64,000 bases of DNA from Sipunculus nudus (lineage: Eukaryota; Annelida; Sipuncula; Golfingiida; Sipunculidae). The notes under the pieces are model-generated. The model worked only from the letters and a program-made list of their open reading frames with translations, was not told the DNA's origin and did not search any database. Numbering within the stretch: position 1 is the stretch's first letter; each line of letters opens with the position of its first letter. Shown here piece after piece: positions 44,694 to 55,404 of this stretch. The stretch is taken from the NCBI GenBank assembly GCA_026874595.1, contig CM049315.1, positions 18,563,664 through 18,627,663 on the forward strand, given 5' to 3'. Position numbers and translations under genes: made by a program.

Positions 44694-46358
44694 CTACACT
44701 TTCCCTAGCATGACCTGGTTGTCAGAGAAACCGGTTGAACTGTTCACCTTTGAGTGCACAGCCATAGCTATCCTTGGAAGATCACGGTCCCAATCTTTAA
44801 CATTCCCATCGTTCAGACAACGTATCATTTGGAGGAGTGTCCTATTTTGCCTTTCAAGCTGTTTGTTGGAGCTTGGGTGGTACGGTGTCGTCCTGGTATG
44901 GGCTATATCCAGCAACCTGCACAGAGATGAGAATATCTGTGATCCAAAATTGGTGCCCTGGTCAGTGTGCACATATTTAGGACATCCAAACGTGCTGACA
45001 AAATACTCCAAGAACTTGGTGGCAATGGTGGAAGTTGATTGTTCTGGAACTGTAGCACAGCCTACCCACTTGGGGATCTGGTCAACCATCATTGCTACGT
45101 ATTTGTTTCCTGCCTCACTATCAGTGAAAGAGACTAACACATCTGAATGTACTCTCTCCATTGGATAACCAGTGTGACTAGGTCTTTCCGTGGCCTTCTT
45201 ATTCTTGTGGCACAAGTCACACGTCTGGCAGTGAAACTTACAATCTTGACTCATCTGGTACCAAATGAAAGACCATTTCAGTCTTGCGAGGGATTTCTCA
45301 AAGCCAATGTGTGCTGCAGCTTTACTACCGTGGCAAATGCTCAAAACTTCTGCTTGCAGTGACCGAGAAACAACAAGGTATGCCCAAGAGCCAGCTGTGT
45401 CCTCCCCTTTGTAGTGCAGTACCTGATCCTTCAGCAACAGCTGAGACTTGAGCGACCATAGCCACTTAGTCGCCTGGCTGTTCAGAATGAAGTCTGCCTG
45501 CGTCAGCATTTCATTGTAGTCTTCAGATAACAACCATAATATCACTGAACTGATGATGTTGGGGACCTGTTCCTGTAACTCAGCAAGTTCACTTGAAGAG
45601 TATTCCTGCACCGGATTGGATGGTGCTGCCTCCTTCTCTTGAGAACTTTCCTCACATTGCTGGACTGTCGTGGCAAGTACAATGTGCTTACCAGGCGAGG
45701 CAAACCAATTACCTGCACCACAAACTGCTGAGTCCCAACCCGGCGGCTTGGCTGCCTGAAACTGGGAATCTGGGCTGTCTGAGATGCAGGCATCGAGCTG
45801 CCTCATCCCCAATGGCAACACGTCGTCGACATCATTGTGGAAACTCTCCCACAGGTAATGAGACATGATGCAGTTCCGGCAACCCCTGCAAGGAAGGTGT
45901 TCCCCATCGCAGACAGCTTGATAACAATTGCACCTGTCCAATAGATCTTGCAAACGGGAAAGCGTACCTTCGCTCTGATGTATCACGCCTGGCCATTGCA
46001 TAATTACAAACTTTGCCAGCTCCTCAATCCGTTTTGTTAACTGTTCCTTGATGTATCTTAATGGCACGAGCCAAGCTAGGCAATTGTGATCTGTCCTGAC
46101 AACGAACCTCCTTCCCAAAACGTAGTGACTAAAGTGCCGGCAGAATCTCATAATTGCAAGGAGCTCCTTCCGCATGGTGCAGTACCTTCTTTGTTCTGGT
46201 GTTAGGACGAAGCTGCCCAACACTTTTGTTTTCTCAACACTGGAGCCCCCTGTATCCGTCAGTGAAGCTGTTTGGACCGGGTAATTGCTGAATGATGGTT
46301 CGCTTACCCAGACCAGCAAGGCCGATTCCGAACAAGCCTCACCACCACCCTTGTTCAA
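44694..46358 (-). CDS. RNase H remnant plus integrase (555-codon frame)
   Basis: Residues ~45-140 match the C-terminal half of gypsy RNase H (RRYCTMRKELLAIMRFCRHF, FVVRTDHNCLAWL), but the first catalytic Asp is gone and the final ADALSR motif reads EGTLSR. Residues ~343-383 form the integrase zinc finger (H343, H350, C380, C383). The catalytic core shows D406 (VHSDVL), D466 (HTDQGTNF) and E502 (QLERQNRTL) with exactly 35 residues between the last two. The frame opens at TTG with no ATG and overlaps the end of the Gag-protease frame by a few bases in the -1 frame. It stops at GKV before the integrase tail. It was probably expressed as part of Gag-Pol in the ancestor; the junction here is created by the RT deletion. 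Confidence 0.85.
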   Translation of the reverse strand: MNKGGGEACSESALLVWVSEPSFSNYPVQTASLTDTGGSSVEKTKVLGSFVLTPEQRRYCTMRKELLAIMRFCRHFSHYVLGRRFVVRTDHNCLAWLVPLRYIKEQLTKRIEELAKFVIMQWPGVIHQSEGTLSRLQDLLDRCNCYQAVCDGEHLPCRGCRNCIMSHYLWESFHNDVDDVLPLGMRQLDACISDSPDSQFQAAKPPGWDSAVCGAGNWFASPGKHIVLATTVQQCEESSQEKEAAPSNPVQEYSSSELAELQEQVPNIISSVILWLLSEDYNEMLTQADFILNSQATKWLWSLKSQLLLKDQVLHYKGEDTAGSWAYLVVSRSLQAEVLSICHGSKAAAHIGFEKSLARLKWSFIWYQMSQDCKFHCQTCDLCHKNKKATERPSHTGYPMERVHSDVLVSFTDSEAGNKYVAMMVDQIPKWVGCATVPEQSTSTIATKFLEYFVSTFGCPKYVHTDQGTNFGSQIFSSLCRLLDIAHTRTTPYHPSSNKQLERQNRTLLQMIRCLNDGNVKDWDRDLPRIAMAVHSKVNSSTGFSDNQVMLGKV

Positions 46359-49189
46359 ACCCCATTGTTCTGATCTTGTGGGACAATTGTTTCTTCAATC
46401 TCTAAGGCAGTGCCAATACTGACCCCAGCTTCCAGTGTCACATGATGGTCAGAGTAGTTTATCAAACTGAGGAACCCGTCTTCTCTGGTGTAAGCGGTTG
46501 ACACAAGGAGTCCTTTCAAGTTTCTGCCGAGGGGTTCCATGATGAATTCAAGGCCATTCATTGCACCTAGCACTTTCATCTTGATTCGAGAAACCGTGTT
46601 AGGCGGTATGTTATGCCTTCTTCGAGTGGTCACCACATATACTGGGCACAGCTGTCCATTGCAAGTTCGTTTAAGAGAAGCTAGTACTGTATTTTCTGGC
46701 ATGAATATAGTGTTGGTGGCAAAGTTCACGGAACACTCCTTGGCTGTCAGGAAGTCTAAGCCCAGCAGGACTGGGTCTGTGATGTCTGCTACATACCACT
46801 GCCATTCATACTGCTTGTCCCCAAGTTTAAGTTTTATGCCTCCCGATCTGACAGCTGGGATAAGGCTAGCATCTTTTCCAATACCTTTCAGGTTTACCCG
46901 GTTTGTATTGATGAGTTCGCCAGCCGGTATCTGCTCAAACTGGTCTTTGCTTAAAATGGACACCTGTGCGGCACTGTCTACTGTTGCATTTGCTCTTATT
47001 CCATTTAACTCAACGGGCACCACCAGTGATTGCCCTCTACCAAAAGTCCCATTTGCTTCAATGGTCACCAGGTCTTGATCTTTCTTTAATTGCCTGTAAA
47101 CCCCAAGAGCAAGGCGGTGCTCGATTACATTTTCCTTTGCTTCCAGATGGCCATTTAAGGAGTCGGGTTGAGTCTTGGCCAGTGGACCCAACCCTTTGAC
47201 ATTCAAACCCTGTGCCGTTTCCTGGCCTGTCCGTGATTTACTCAGGCAATCTTGTTTGAAATGGCCCTTTTGATGGCATTTAAAGCAAACTGTTTCTCCA
47301 GGTCTCTGGGGTGAACGACTGTAACTTGGTGACCTAAATCTTGACCTTGATGGTTCCATCAACTTTTGGAGCATGGATTCTAAACGGCTTATCCTTTCAT
47401 TGAATTGCTCGTTCATTTTTTCCATTCGTTCATTCATTCTCATCTCAAATCCAGAACTGCCTGTTGATTCACTGAGTCTAGCAGACTCAAAGTTGGGAGC
47501 ATCCCTAACACTCGTGGCTCTGACTGAATGGCTGGTCTCCTCCAACGAGTCTGGATGACTGTGGAAACTTACCCTGCGGACTGGCAGTGATGACTTGCCA
47601 TAAATTGCCTTATAGTTGTTAGCAGCATCTTTCACATATTGCACCGCTTTGTGTACCTTTGTTGGGTTTCTGCACATACCTGTGGCTGCTGCCTTTTTGT
47701 CGAGGCAACCTTTCAGGAAGTACTCGACCGCTAATTGCTCCACAGTGGATTCTTTTGCTCCGGGGAAGCCGTTCATGACTTGAAATAGGACCTTCTGGCC
47801 AAACTCCTCTAACGTTTGTCTCTCCTCCTGTTTCAAATACTGTAACTCCCTACGAACAGTGATGGGCGCCTCACTAATTCCATAACGCTGTCTTAGCTTG
47901 CGGTTCAAGGTTTGGTAGTCTGAGTCCAGCCTAAGTTCCCTCACATAGTCTAGTGCTTTACCCGAAAGGCAGTCTAGAAGGCGTTCTGCACGTTTACGAC
48001 TGGACCATCCATACCGTTCTGCATACCTACTGAACTGGTAAATAAAGCTGTCCCAGTTGGTGTTCTCGGCGCCAGAGAAGGTTATTAACTTTGGCGCCTG
48101 GGGGCTGCCAGAGCGACCTGTGTGGGCCCTATGATGACCACCATGTCTCTCCTCTGAGCTATCTGAACTGGAGCTATGATGGCGGTGCTTAGCGAGCTTT
48201 CTCTTCAGACATCTGTACTCACGATCAGTTGAGCTATCTGAACTTTCTGACGTGCTTGAGTTTCCATGATCCCTCCGTCGTCTTCCTGATTGTTTGCAAC
48301 CCCTAGGCCTGTGATCCTCTACAGGGAGATATTCCACATGACGCCTCGGTATATGTTGCCCAGACCTTGAGTGTCTCATGGTTTTGTGACTATGTCTCAT
48401 CTCCCAGGAAGCTGGTTCCCTGTCTCGAACATGCAGATTGTCCCTGTCTGTTTTCCGTTGCACCTGAGATGGGGGCACATCATAGCTATGATAATATGGG
48501 TCTTGATCACGATAAGGGCCTGCATCCAGATATTGGCTTTGGTCACGGTGTCTTGTTGCTGAGCGACTTGTGACTAATGCCAATCTTGGCCTCCTAGGAG
48601 GAGGTTCACGATGTGGAGAATGGCTTTGGACCTCATGGATAGTGAGCTGGTTACCCTCCTCGTCTGAGTGGCATGAGTAGCCCATTGTTGAATTAGATGC
48701 TGAGCCGACTGAGCCCACCTTTCTACATCGGTTTGGTGCACCTAGTACCAATATGTCAGATAATGGAAACGTATCGGCTATATCCTGTATGGTGTTTGAG
48801 GTACTGTCAGAGCCTCTGGGTTTACTTCTGTTTTTTGTAACATCCCCCCTATACACTCCTTTGGGATGGGCTCGTAACAGCTGACTGATTTCTGGATCAC
48901 TATGGGCTTTCCCATTTATGTCCACATCTGCTGGAGCACTGTCGTCCTCTTGGATTTCAGATCTTTGTTCTGTATTTGAGAAAAGCAGTCTCCCCTCTTG
49001 AACGAGCTGGAGCCATGTTGTGGCCAAGACTCCAGTCACACCTTCAAGATCGTCTGGGCCAAAGTCTGGGTTTTCATCTCTTAGCAGGATGATCTCTTTG
49101 GCGGAGTCTTTAGTAAGTATATCAGGAAGATGTTCGGTCATCTGTCTGGCTGACGCCTTACAAACATCTAATCGCTTATGACTAGCCAT
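46355..49189 (-). CDS. gag-pro: Gag-protease polyprotein (944 aa), intact
   Basis: ATG at 49189-49187, stop TGA at 46357-46355. Residues 1-150 are of unknown type. Residues ~190-365 are Arg/Ser/His-rich and low complexity. Residues ~366-535 form a Ty3-type Gag core (KLITFSGAENTNWDSFIYQF; YLKQEERQTLEEF). Residues ~582-612 are a heptad-like Met/Glu-rich coiled coil. A CX2CX4HX4C zinc knuckle is at 635-648. The aspartic protease has D738 in TVDSAAQVSIL and the LLGLDFL motif at 808-814. DSA instead of DTG/DSG is an accepted variant in retroelements, but activity is not certain. The frame ends about 130 residues after the protease, where reverse transcriptase would be expected to start. Confidence 0.9.
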   Translation of the reverse strand: MASHKRLDVCKASARQMTEHLPDILTKDSAKEIILLRDENPDFGPDDLEGVTGVLATTWLQLVQEGRLLFSNTEQRSEIQEDDSAPADVDINGKAHSDPEISQLLRAHPKGVYRGDVTKNRSKPRGSDSTSNTIQDIADTFPLSDILVLGAPNRCRKVGSVGSASNSTMGYSCHSDEEGNQLTIHEVQSHSPHREPPPRRPRLALVTSRSATRHRDQSQYLDAGPYRDQDPYYHSYDVPPSQVQRKTDRDNLHVRDREPASWEMRHSHKTMRHSRSGQHIPRRHVEYLPVEDHRPRGCKQSGRRRRDHGNSSTSESSDSSTDREYRCLKRKLAKHRHHSSSSDSSEERHGGHHRAHTGRSGSPQAPKLITFSGAENTNWDSFIYQFSRYAERYGWSSRKRAERLLDCLSGKALDYVRELRLDSDYQTLNRKLRQRYGISEAPITVRRELQYLKQEERQTLEEFGQKVLFQVMNGFPGAKESTVEQLAVEYFLKGCLDKKAAATGMCRNPTKVHKAVQYVKDAANNYKAIYGKSSLPVRRVSFHSHPDSLEETSHSVRATSVRDAPNFESARLSESTGSSGFEMRMNERMEKMNEQFNERISRLESMLQKLMEPSRSRFRSPSYSRSPQRPGETVCFKCHQKGHFKQDCLSKSRTGQETAQGLNVKGLGPLAKTQPDSLNGHLEAKENVIEHRLALGVYRQLKKDQDLVTIEANGTFGRGQSLVVPVELNGIRANATVDSAAQVSILSKDQFEQIPAGELINTNRVNLKGIGKDASLIPAVRSGGIKLKLGDKQYEWQWYVADITDPVLLGLDFLTAKECSVNFATNTIFMPENTVLASLKRTCNGQLCPVYVVTTRRRHNIPPNTVSRIKMKVLGAMNGLEFIMEPLGRNLKGLLVSTAYTREDGFLSLINYSDHHVTLEAGVSIGTALEIEETIVPQDQNNGV

Positions 49190-51220
49190 TCTTTAAAGAT
49201 AAGTGAGTACAACAGGCTATAGCAATCACTCCTGCTTCCTTCCTTCACTCACCCCCGTTATTTTTTATGGCAAGGTGAAGAAAGTAAACAAAGAGCAGGG
49301 CTTACTAAAAGCTGTAAACAACTGGTTTAATAAGCCAAATATGAAATTGAAATAATATAAAGTTAGTAGCTTAGTGAGCTGGGACAGGTGAAGTTTTCAG
49401 CTGTACCAACTGTTCACGCATATATGTGACATATATAAAAGATATGCAACTGATAAGCTTAAGCACCAAGCCATATGAACAATGAGATTATATACTGTAA
49501 TGACATGAGCACAGTATAGATATAACAGACAGAGGTGACTTAGAAATAAACAAATAAATGCAGGCTCCAAGTTTAATGAAAGAGAAAACTTGTGCAGAAA
49601 ACTGCAAAAAGCTAATATACTGAAGGGCTAAGGTGATTAGTCAATAAGACAAAATGACTTAAGCTGAGCCGGAAGTATTAGATACTTCCAAAAAAAATAG
49701 TGCCAAAATAAGTGACCTGCACTAAAAAGGCTAAGGTGCATAATAAATATATCAGTATGTTGAGTATGGTTCAGTGAGCAGCTCATTGACAGCCAGGGGA
49801 TCTTTAATGTAGTACAAACTACAAAGACACTGCAAGCTCCCAAAATAATGTCAATAGAAATGTGCTTAGTAATCAAGGTAGTAAGTCAATCACTTAAAGT
49901 TACAGCAACTGGCAACTCTCAATGATAAGTGTAGTAAGTTTATAACTGAAAGTTTTGAAAACTGGTAGGGAAATACCTTGATGCTTAAGTCATGAGACAA
50001 TGCTGTACTATTATATTATTACTGTAAGTTGTTTTTTCTGGATTAGTTGTGACAAGGTGTGGTGTAGCAAAGGCACAGTAATAAACACAGCTTAAATATA
50101 GACTATGAGCTGCACAGACTCACTAGTTAAAAGTCTGAGCAACTCGCTTAAATGTAAAGCACTTACAAGTGTAGCTACTTACAGTGAGGTCTGGTCACTG
50201 CAAGTAAATGGCAGTGAATGGACCACTGACAGTGAATGTGTATTGCACTGCAAGTATATGTCAGTGCAGATATCACTAACAATGAAGCCCAAATGCAGTG
50301 AATGATTTTCACTGCAAGTATATGTCAGTGCAAATATCACTGACAGTGAAAGCCAAATGCAGTGAATGATTTTCACTGCAAGTATATGTCAGTGCAAATA
50401 TCACTGACAATGAAAGCCAAATGCAGTGAATGATTTTCACTGCAAGTATATGTCAGTGCAAATATCACTGACAGTGAAAGCCAAATGCAATGAATGATTT
50501 TCACTGCAAGTATATGTCAGTGCAGATATCACTGACAGTGAAAGCCAAATGCAGTGAATGATTTTCACTGCAAGTATATGTCAGTGCATATTCACTGACA
50601 GTGAAAGCCAAAGCAGTGAATGATTTTGTCACTGCAAGTATTATGTCAGTGTAAATATCACTGACAGTATGAACAAACTGCAAATTGGTTCAATGAAATG
50701 TTTGGTGTCAGTGATTAGCTGTCACTGAATGCATAAAAAACTTGTTTTACAGCAGATGTCCTGGCAGAATACTGGCTATTAGCAAGATAATAGGTAGAAC
50801 AGACAAAAGAAGGGTTAATTTAATAAAGTAATTAAATTTTTTCTTGAGGAGTGAATTTTGAAACTATTTAAATTGTTGACAACAGGTAGGTTTGGTCCCA
50901 GAAAGACCTATCGTTCATTCACGTGTGCCGCTCCCTCTGATCACGTGATCAGCAGGCAATCTGTTTACTTCAGGTTTAACAAGGCACGGCAATAAATTTA
51001 AAAGAAATACTGAGTGGCCGAAAGAAAGGTTACATCAAAATATTGTGTGAAGAAGTTATAGGTCACTTGGACATATAATTCTGCCTGTACAACGGCTGCA
51101 GAGCGGGGTTGCATGCACAGCTGAAAACGCAACCAATACGTTGCGGACAAGGCGGGCGACAATGGAGGGATTGTCGGGGGGGCCCGCTTGAATTTGTCAA
51201 AATTTGACAAAAATATTTAT
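49190..51220 (-). other. Untranslated leader of the LTR element
   Basis: A ~2-kb stretch between primer-binding site and Gag ATG. It has no long frame in sense and contains the 64-bp repeat array. Such a long leader is unusual for an element with 237-bp LTRs. Confidence 0.75.
50187..50680 (-). repeat. 64-bp tandem repeat in the leader, about 7 units
   Basis: The word AATGATTTTCACTGCAAG starts at 50301, 50365, 50429, 50493, 50557 and 50619, a period of 64 bp (62 in the last). Each unit carries CACTGCAAG, TGTCAGTGCA and the near-palindrome CACTGACAGTG. Units at both edges are more diverged. Repeats are contiguous with no unique spacers, so this is not CRISPR. Confidence 0.93.
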
Positions 51221-51231
51221 CTTCGTCGCCA
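51221..51231 (-). other. Primer-binding site
   Basis: Element sense TGGCGACGAAG begins two bases after the 5' LTR. TGG pairs with the CCA end of a tRNA, as expected. The tRNA species was not identified. Confidence 0.7.
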
Positions 51232-51233
51232 AA

Positions 51234-51470
51234 TGTAAACTTCAGCGTGAAGCTCACACCAAAATAAAGGTGACAACTCACCCTCAGTCACGTGTCACCA
51301 GGTCAGTGGCTCAAAATCCGTCGTTAAAGACTTGACCGCACTTGGCTCGCAATACTGACTCAGAAACTCGGCAGGTGACCTCTCCTTTTCGCGGTTTCCA
51401 TCCCGGCCCTTGGTAAGGTCGCTTGCAGGTCGGCCTGGCTGCACTTCGGCGCGGGTGCATTCCTCTTACA
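51234..51470 (-). repeat. 5' LTR (237 bp)
   Basis: Identical to 43086-43322. It should hold the promoter of the element; no TATA box was singled out. Confidence 0.95.
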
Positions 51471-51474
51471 ATAG

Positions 51475-52112
51475 TATTTTCTTGTTCATTTGTTTATAAA
51501 TCATGATGTGTGTGAAAAACATGCCATTGTTACGTGGTGTAGATGCCAGATTTATATTAACTGTATTATATAAAGGGAAAACTGTACATGTGTCAGTCTA
51601 GCTATATGGAAGTACATTTTGTATTTGGTGCATAAATTGGTCAACCCCTTAATGAATATGAGAAGTGCAGGCAGTCGGAGGCTGGCAGAACTGTATAGTT
51701 TTTCAAACAAATATATCTCCGTTTAATTATTTTTATTAACTAGACAGTCTATTGATTAAGATTATGACGAACCATTTTAAGGCACACTCGAAAGGTATGA
51801 ATTTCGTTGCCTTAAACATCGTTATTAACTGGGCTATATCACTAACACGGTGCCGCTAGATTCTGATATTTTTAAATTCCTGAACTGGACGGCCTCACAA
51901 ACATCCCCCACCCTATCCCATGCCCGACAGCTGTAGATATTTAAATATTTTGTATTATCTTGTCCCGCAAATATCAATATCTTATCAACTGATCGGCGAA
52001 ACAGCGATGTGAACGATTTATGATCTTCTCCTCAAATAATGAAAGCATGAGTCCAAGTATTGGTACATGATAGATAGCTAGGTAGTATTCATGAGATTGT
52101 GAACGACCAGAC
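51475..52112. other. Intergenic DNA
   Basis: No gene or repeat was recognised. Confidence 0.55.
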
Positions 52113-52114
52113 AT

Positions 52115-52185
<71 letters not shown>
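52113..52185. repeat. (CA)n/(GA)n compound microsatellite
   Basis: A short CA tract runs into about 30 GA units. Confidence 0.95.
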
Positions 52186-52189
<4 letters not shown>

Positions 52190-54008
52190 GTTGCGTAGAA
52201 AAGCGCTCTTCTAAGGCGGCCTTTCCTATATAAAGGACAGTAGAAGGATAGGTTGTAATGACTGATTGTTATGACATGTAAAGTCAACATAACGTTTGCC
52301 GGATGAATAAAAAATTCGGGCCATTTACATTAAATATGGAGCTTAAGTCCACCTGGAGAACAGCCACAATCCATTAATAAATATTTTTTATTAACACATG
52401 GTTTTCATATTGATTATACAACAATCACTTTATAAATGCAGTTCATATCTGACCTTAGGGTGAGATTAAGCTGTCACTGGCACTGATCATGCACGGGTTT
52501 CTCAGTACAGATTAAGTTAATCCCTGTCCATCTGCTGACATTTGACCTCAACACTGCATGACGTCAAACCGCACCGCTATTCCTGTGTAAATTTTACCAA
52601 ATACAAACATTTGCTTAATCACTTTGAGTTACGAACTATGTAACAATATGTGTTGATTAGTTGGTAAATGGCTTAGAATAACTTTTCGATGTTCGATACC
52701 TTCTGCTATCTCTTTGTCACTGAGTAGGTATTCCATCTATACTGCATGGTTCTCAACATTTTTGAAAATTAATAATATTTGTAAAGAAAAAAAGTGTCAA
52801 CGACTAGATGACTTTATACAGCCATTCATGTACTATTGACCAGCACATTTTAAATTTCCCTGTATATACAATGGAACCCTGTTCTGCGATAAACTTAAAC
52901 ATTTAAACCTGGGACTAAAATGACAAAATGTGCGATTGTTGTGGTCTGATACACCTTACAAATTAACTTGCATCGCTGGCTTCAGTGTTCATCGTTTTGA
53001 AAACTCATGACGAAGCATTCGCTTGAAAGCCAAAAAATGGTTCCAGACGATTATAATGATCGATTGTACATTGTATGCGTGCATTTATATGATGAACTGG
53101 GTAACATAAAATGGATCGACAGTGTTCTGTTAGCGGTCAGGGAAGGCAGCCATTTTATAATTGCTGCCTCCTGGTGGAGCCGTTTGAAGTTATTTTGTGA
53201 ATCAGGTGCTGAATTGCTTAATTGAGTAAAATGGCGTTACAACCATCTTTTTTTCCCCAAATACTTCACAAAACGAGTGACACTTTTAACATAGGGTGAT
53301 TTTGCCGGTCAACGGCAGGACTGATCTCATGGACGCCTTCAACATCACTTCAGTTGTGTACAAACACTATGGACAGTAGTATCGAGACACGATAGGAGTA
53401 CTGTATTTCCACAAGTGATTTTAATTTTGTATCAGTCATTTAAATCAGACATAAACAGAAAACTAGGATAACAGGGGGCAACAGACTTTATTTTAAAGTG
53501 GAAAGTTCCATGGTATGTTGGTGGCACTTTCTACTGAATGACGATCATGGTGTCTATACGAAGAGATATATGTTATTATTAACCCTTCAGGATTTAATCT
53601 GCTCGGGATTGGGAATAATCCAGAAGTCATAAAAATTGGAGCGAATCTCTGAGATTATAACGAAGAGCGACAGAAGTTAGCCACAACAGTGATAAAGGTG
53701 ATCTCTGAATAAAATCATGGAAATTATTTTCGCGGGACAATCAAATGTATGTGTATAAAACTAGGGCAGAAAATTCAACATTAAATTGTCATTCAACAAA
53801 ACTGAACGTATATATAAACTAGTTCATCGGCGCAAAGTCCTTGAAGCAACCAATGCCACTTTAAAGTTTGAAAGCACTAAAAGAGATACAACCGTTACTA
53901 CGGGCGTAATGTCTTTAATTCTGAACTTTACAAAAATATAAAACATATATTCTCTGTGAGTACATCATCAAACCTCATTGTAGAAAATTGTGGATCAGAA
54001 GAAGGTGA
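52186..54008. other. Intergenic DNA
   Basis: A 72-codon frame at 53007-53225 reads DDYNDRLYIVCVHLYDELGN but has no family match that I recognise and no splice support. Nothing else was seen. Confidence 0.5.
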
Positions 54009-55404
54009 CAACTGAATAGAGGTGCGGACGGTGGATCGGTCCAAGGGACCCGGTCCATTTACTAAATTAAATTTTAAAAATTTTTAAAATGTATTTTATT
54101 TGTTATTTGATCAAATATTCAACAAAACCGAAAATCACATACACATTAAACCGTGCAATAAATGTAATATTATAATCTATACTACGCTCCACAATCAGCG
54201 GTTACGCTATGCTCAATTATTCGCTACACTACCCGCTGCAATAAACCACGGTTGCCGGTCAGGTTTGGCCACCAGGCGGTGTTGTCTCTGTGGAATTCCC
54301 CCTGCGTAATATTTAACCATTCACATTGCAGATATCACCAGCACAATCGGATGTTCTTCCAGGTTTCGGTCTCTTTGCACTGCGGTGAAAAGAGCTTGGT
54401 ACTACAGACTCTATACTGACTTGCTGGTGTGGCCTGAGGTCAGTTATCCTTCACTGTCTGCATATTTCCTTTCTTGCAGTGCTACACGAGTTTGCAAGGT
54501 GCACAAACTTGTTTGTTTACACGCTAAGCTAATCAGGTTTCTTCTACCAGTTCTGCAGATTTGTTTAAACGCAGAGCCAATCAGATTTTACGTTATCTGC
54601 GCAAACTGACTGGGTGTTGCAAAACCTGAAGAATCCTGCTATTTCTCACTGCGTGTGAGTAGAAGGTCACCAGGAAGTCACGAGCTGTGTTTAGAGCGTA
54701 AATCTATGCGAGAATCGCAAGACCTGGTGTAATTTTTTAATGACATATTTAAAATCACAATCTTTGATAATTTGACAACAGTAGATATTTTAAGTTACTG
54801 TACGTCGCATGGTTGTTAGAGCATAAGGCAAATGTATGGTGTATGGTGGGGCGGCTTATAAAACAGTTTGCTGGGCGAAGATGGCTGCAGGTTGATATAT
54901 AGAGTTTAGTTAAATGCATTTAATGCCGTTAATCTATAGAAATTCTTCTTATACTTTAAAACATGGTGTTACAGAGGAAAAGCATCAGCATTGTGTAACA
55001 CAACAGAAGAAAATGATTCTAATGCTGAACATGTCACTTCAAACATAAGTTAATAACCAAAATGACCCTTTACTGTTTCTCAAGAGAATACAAAAATAGA
55101 ATAATACACGTATATTATTATACAACTGCAGCTGTATTGCTTTAAATGCATTTACGGAACTAAAGAATCTTTCTTTGAGAGGATAATTACACCGGGATCA
55201 TCTACCAATTCTGAAGTTTGAAGCTTAATCCATCTGTCTAAGTCATCTGTTTATAGCATAAACTTAAAAAAAAACAGGTAGAACGGTCCGGACTGGTTCG
55301 GTCCAGGGATAAGCGGTCCGTTATTATATGTTAGCGGTCTTGTCCGGTCCAGCCCAAAATTGTGGACCGGTCCAAGCGCTCCGGTCCGCACCTCTACAGC
55401 TTAA
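54009..55404. mobile_element. Non-autonomous hAT-like DNA transposon
   Basis: The element spans 54017-55396 with inverted ends TAGAGGTGCGGAC. Subterminal GGTCC/GGACC words cluster at both ends (54035-54055 and 55285-55385). Flanking 8-mers CAACTGAA (54009-54016) and CAGCTTAA (55397-55404) agree at six of eight positions, as for an aged 8-bp duplication typical of hAT. No transposase frame is visible in the 1.4 kb interior. Confidence 0.65.

Larger units (their letters stand above)
43082..51474 (-). mobile_element. RT-less Ty3/gypsy-type LTR retrotransposon, recent insertion
   Basis: The element occupies 43086-51470 and is flanked by ATAG at 43082-43085 and 51471-51474. In its own sense (right to left) it has 5' LTR, primer-binding site, a 2-kb leader with a 64-bp tandem repeat, a 944-codon Gag-protease frame, an RNase H remnant plus integrase frame, a decayed 3' pol, a polypurine tract and 3' LTR. 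The LTRs are identical base for base over 237 bp, which implies a very young insertion. No reverse transcriptase motif is found between protease and the RNase H remnant in any frame. The element therefore could not copy itself and would need a relative in trans. Confidence 0.9.

Noticed and set aside
46350-46365. Programmed -1 frameshift site between Gag-protease and integrase
   Set aside because: The overlap text is not a canonical slippery heptamer, and the junction coincides with the RT deletion.
46539-47078. 179-codon plus-strand frame
   Set aside because: Antisense shadow of the Gag-protease frame.
50187-50680. Regular repeats that could suggest a CRISPR array
   Set aside because: Units are contiguous 64-bp tandem copies with no unique spacers, and lie in a eukaryotic retrotransposon leader.
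53007-53225. 72-codon frame that looks somewhat protein-like
   Set aside because: No recognised domain, no flanking exon, and no second copy for support; kept only as a remark.
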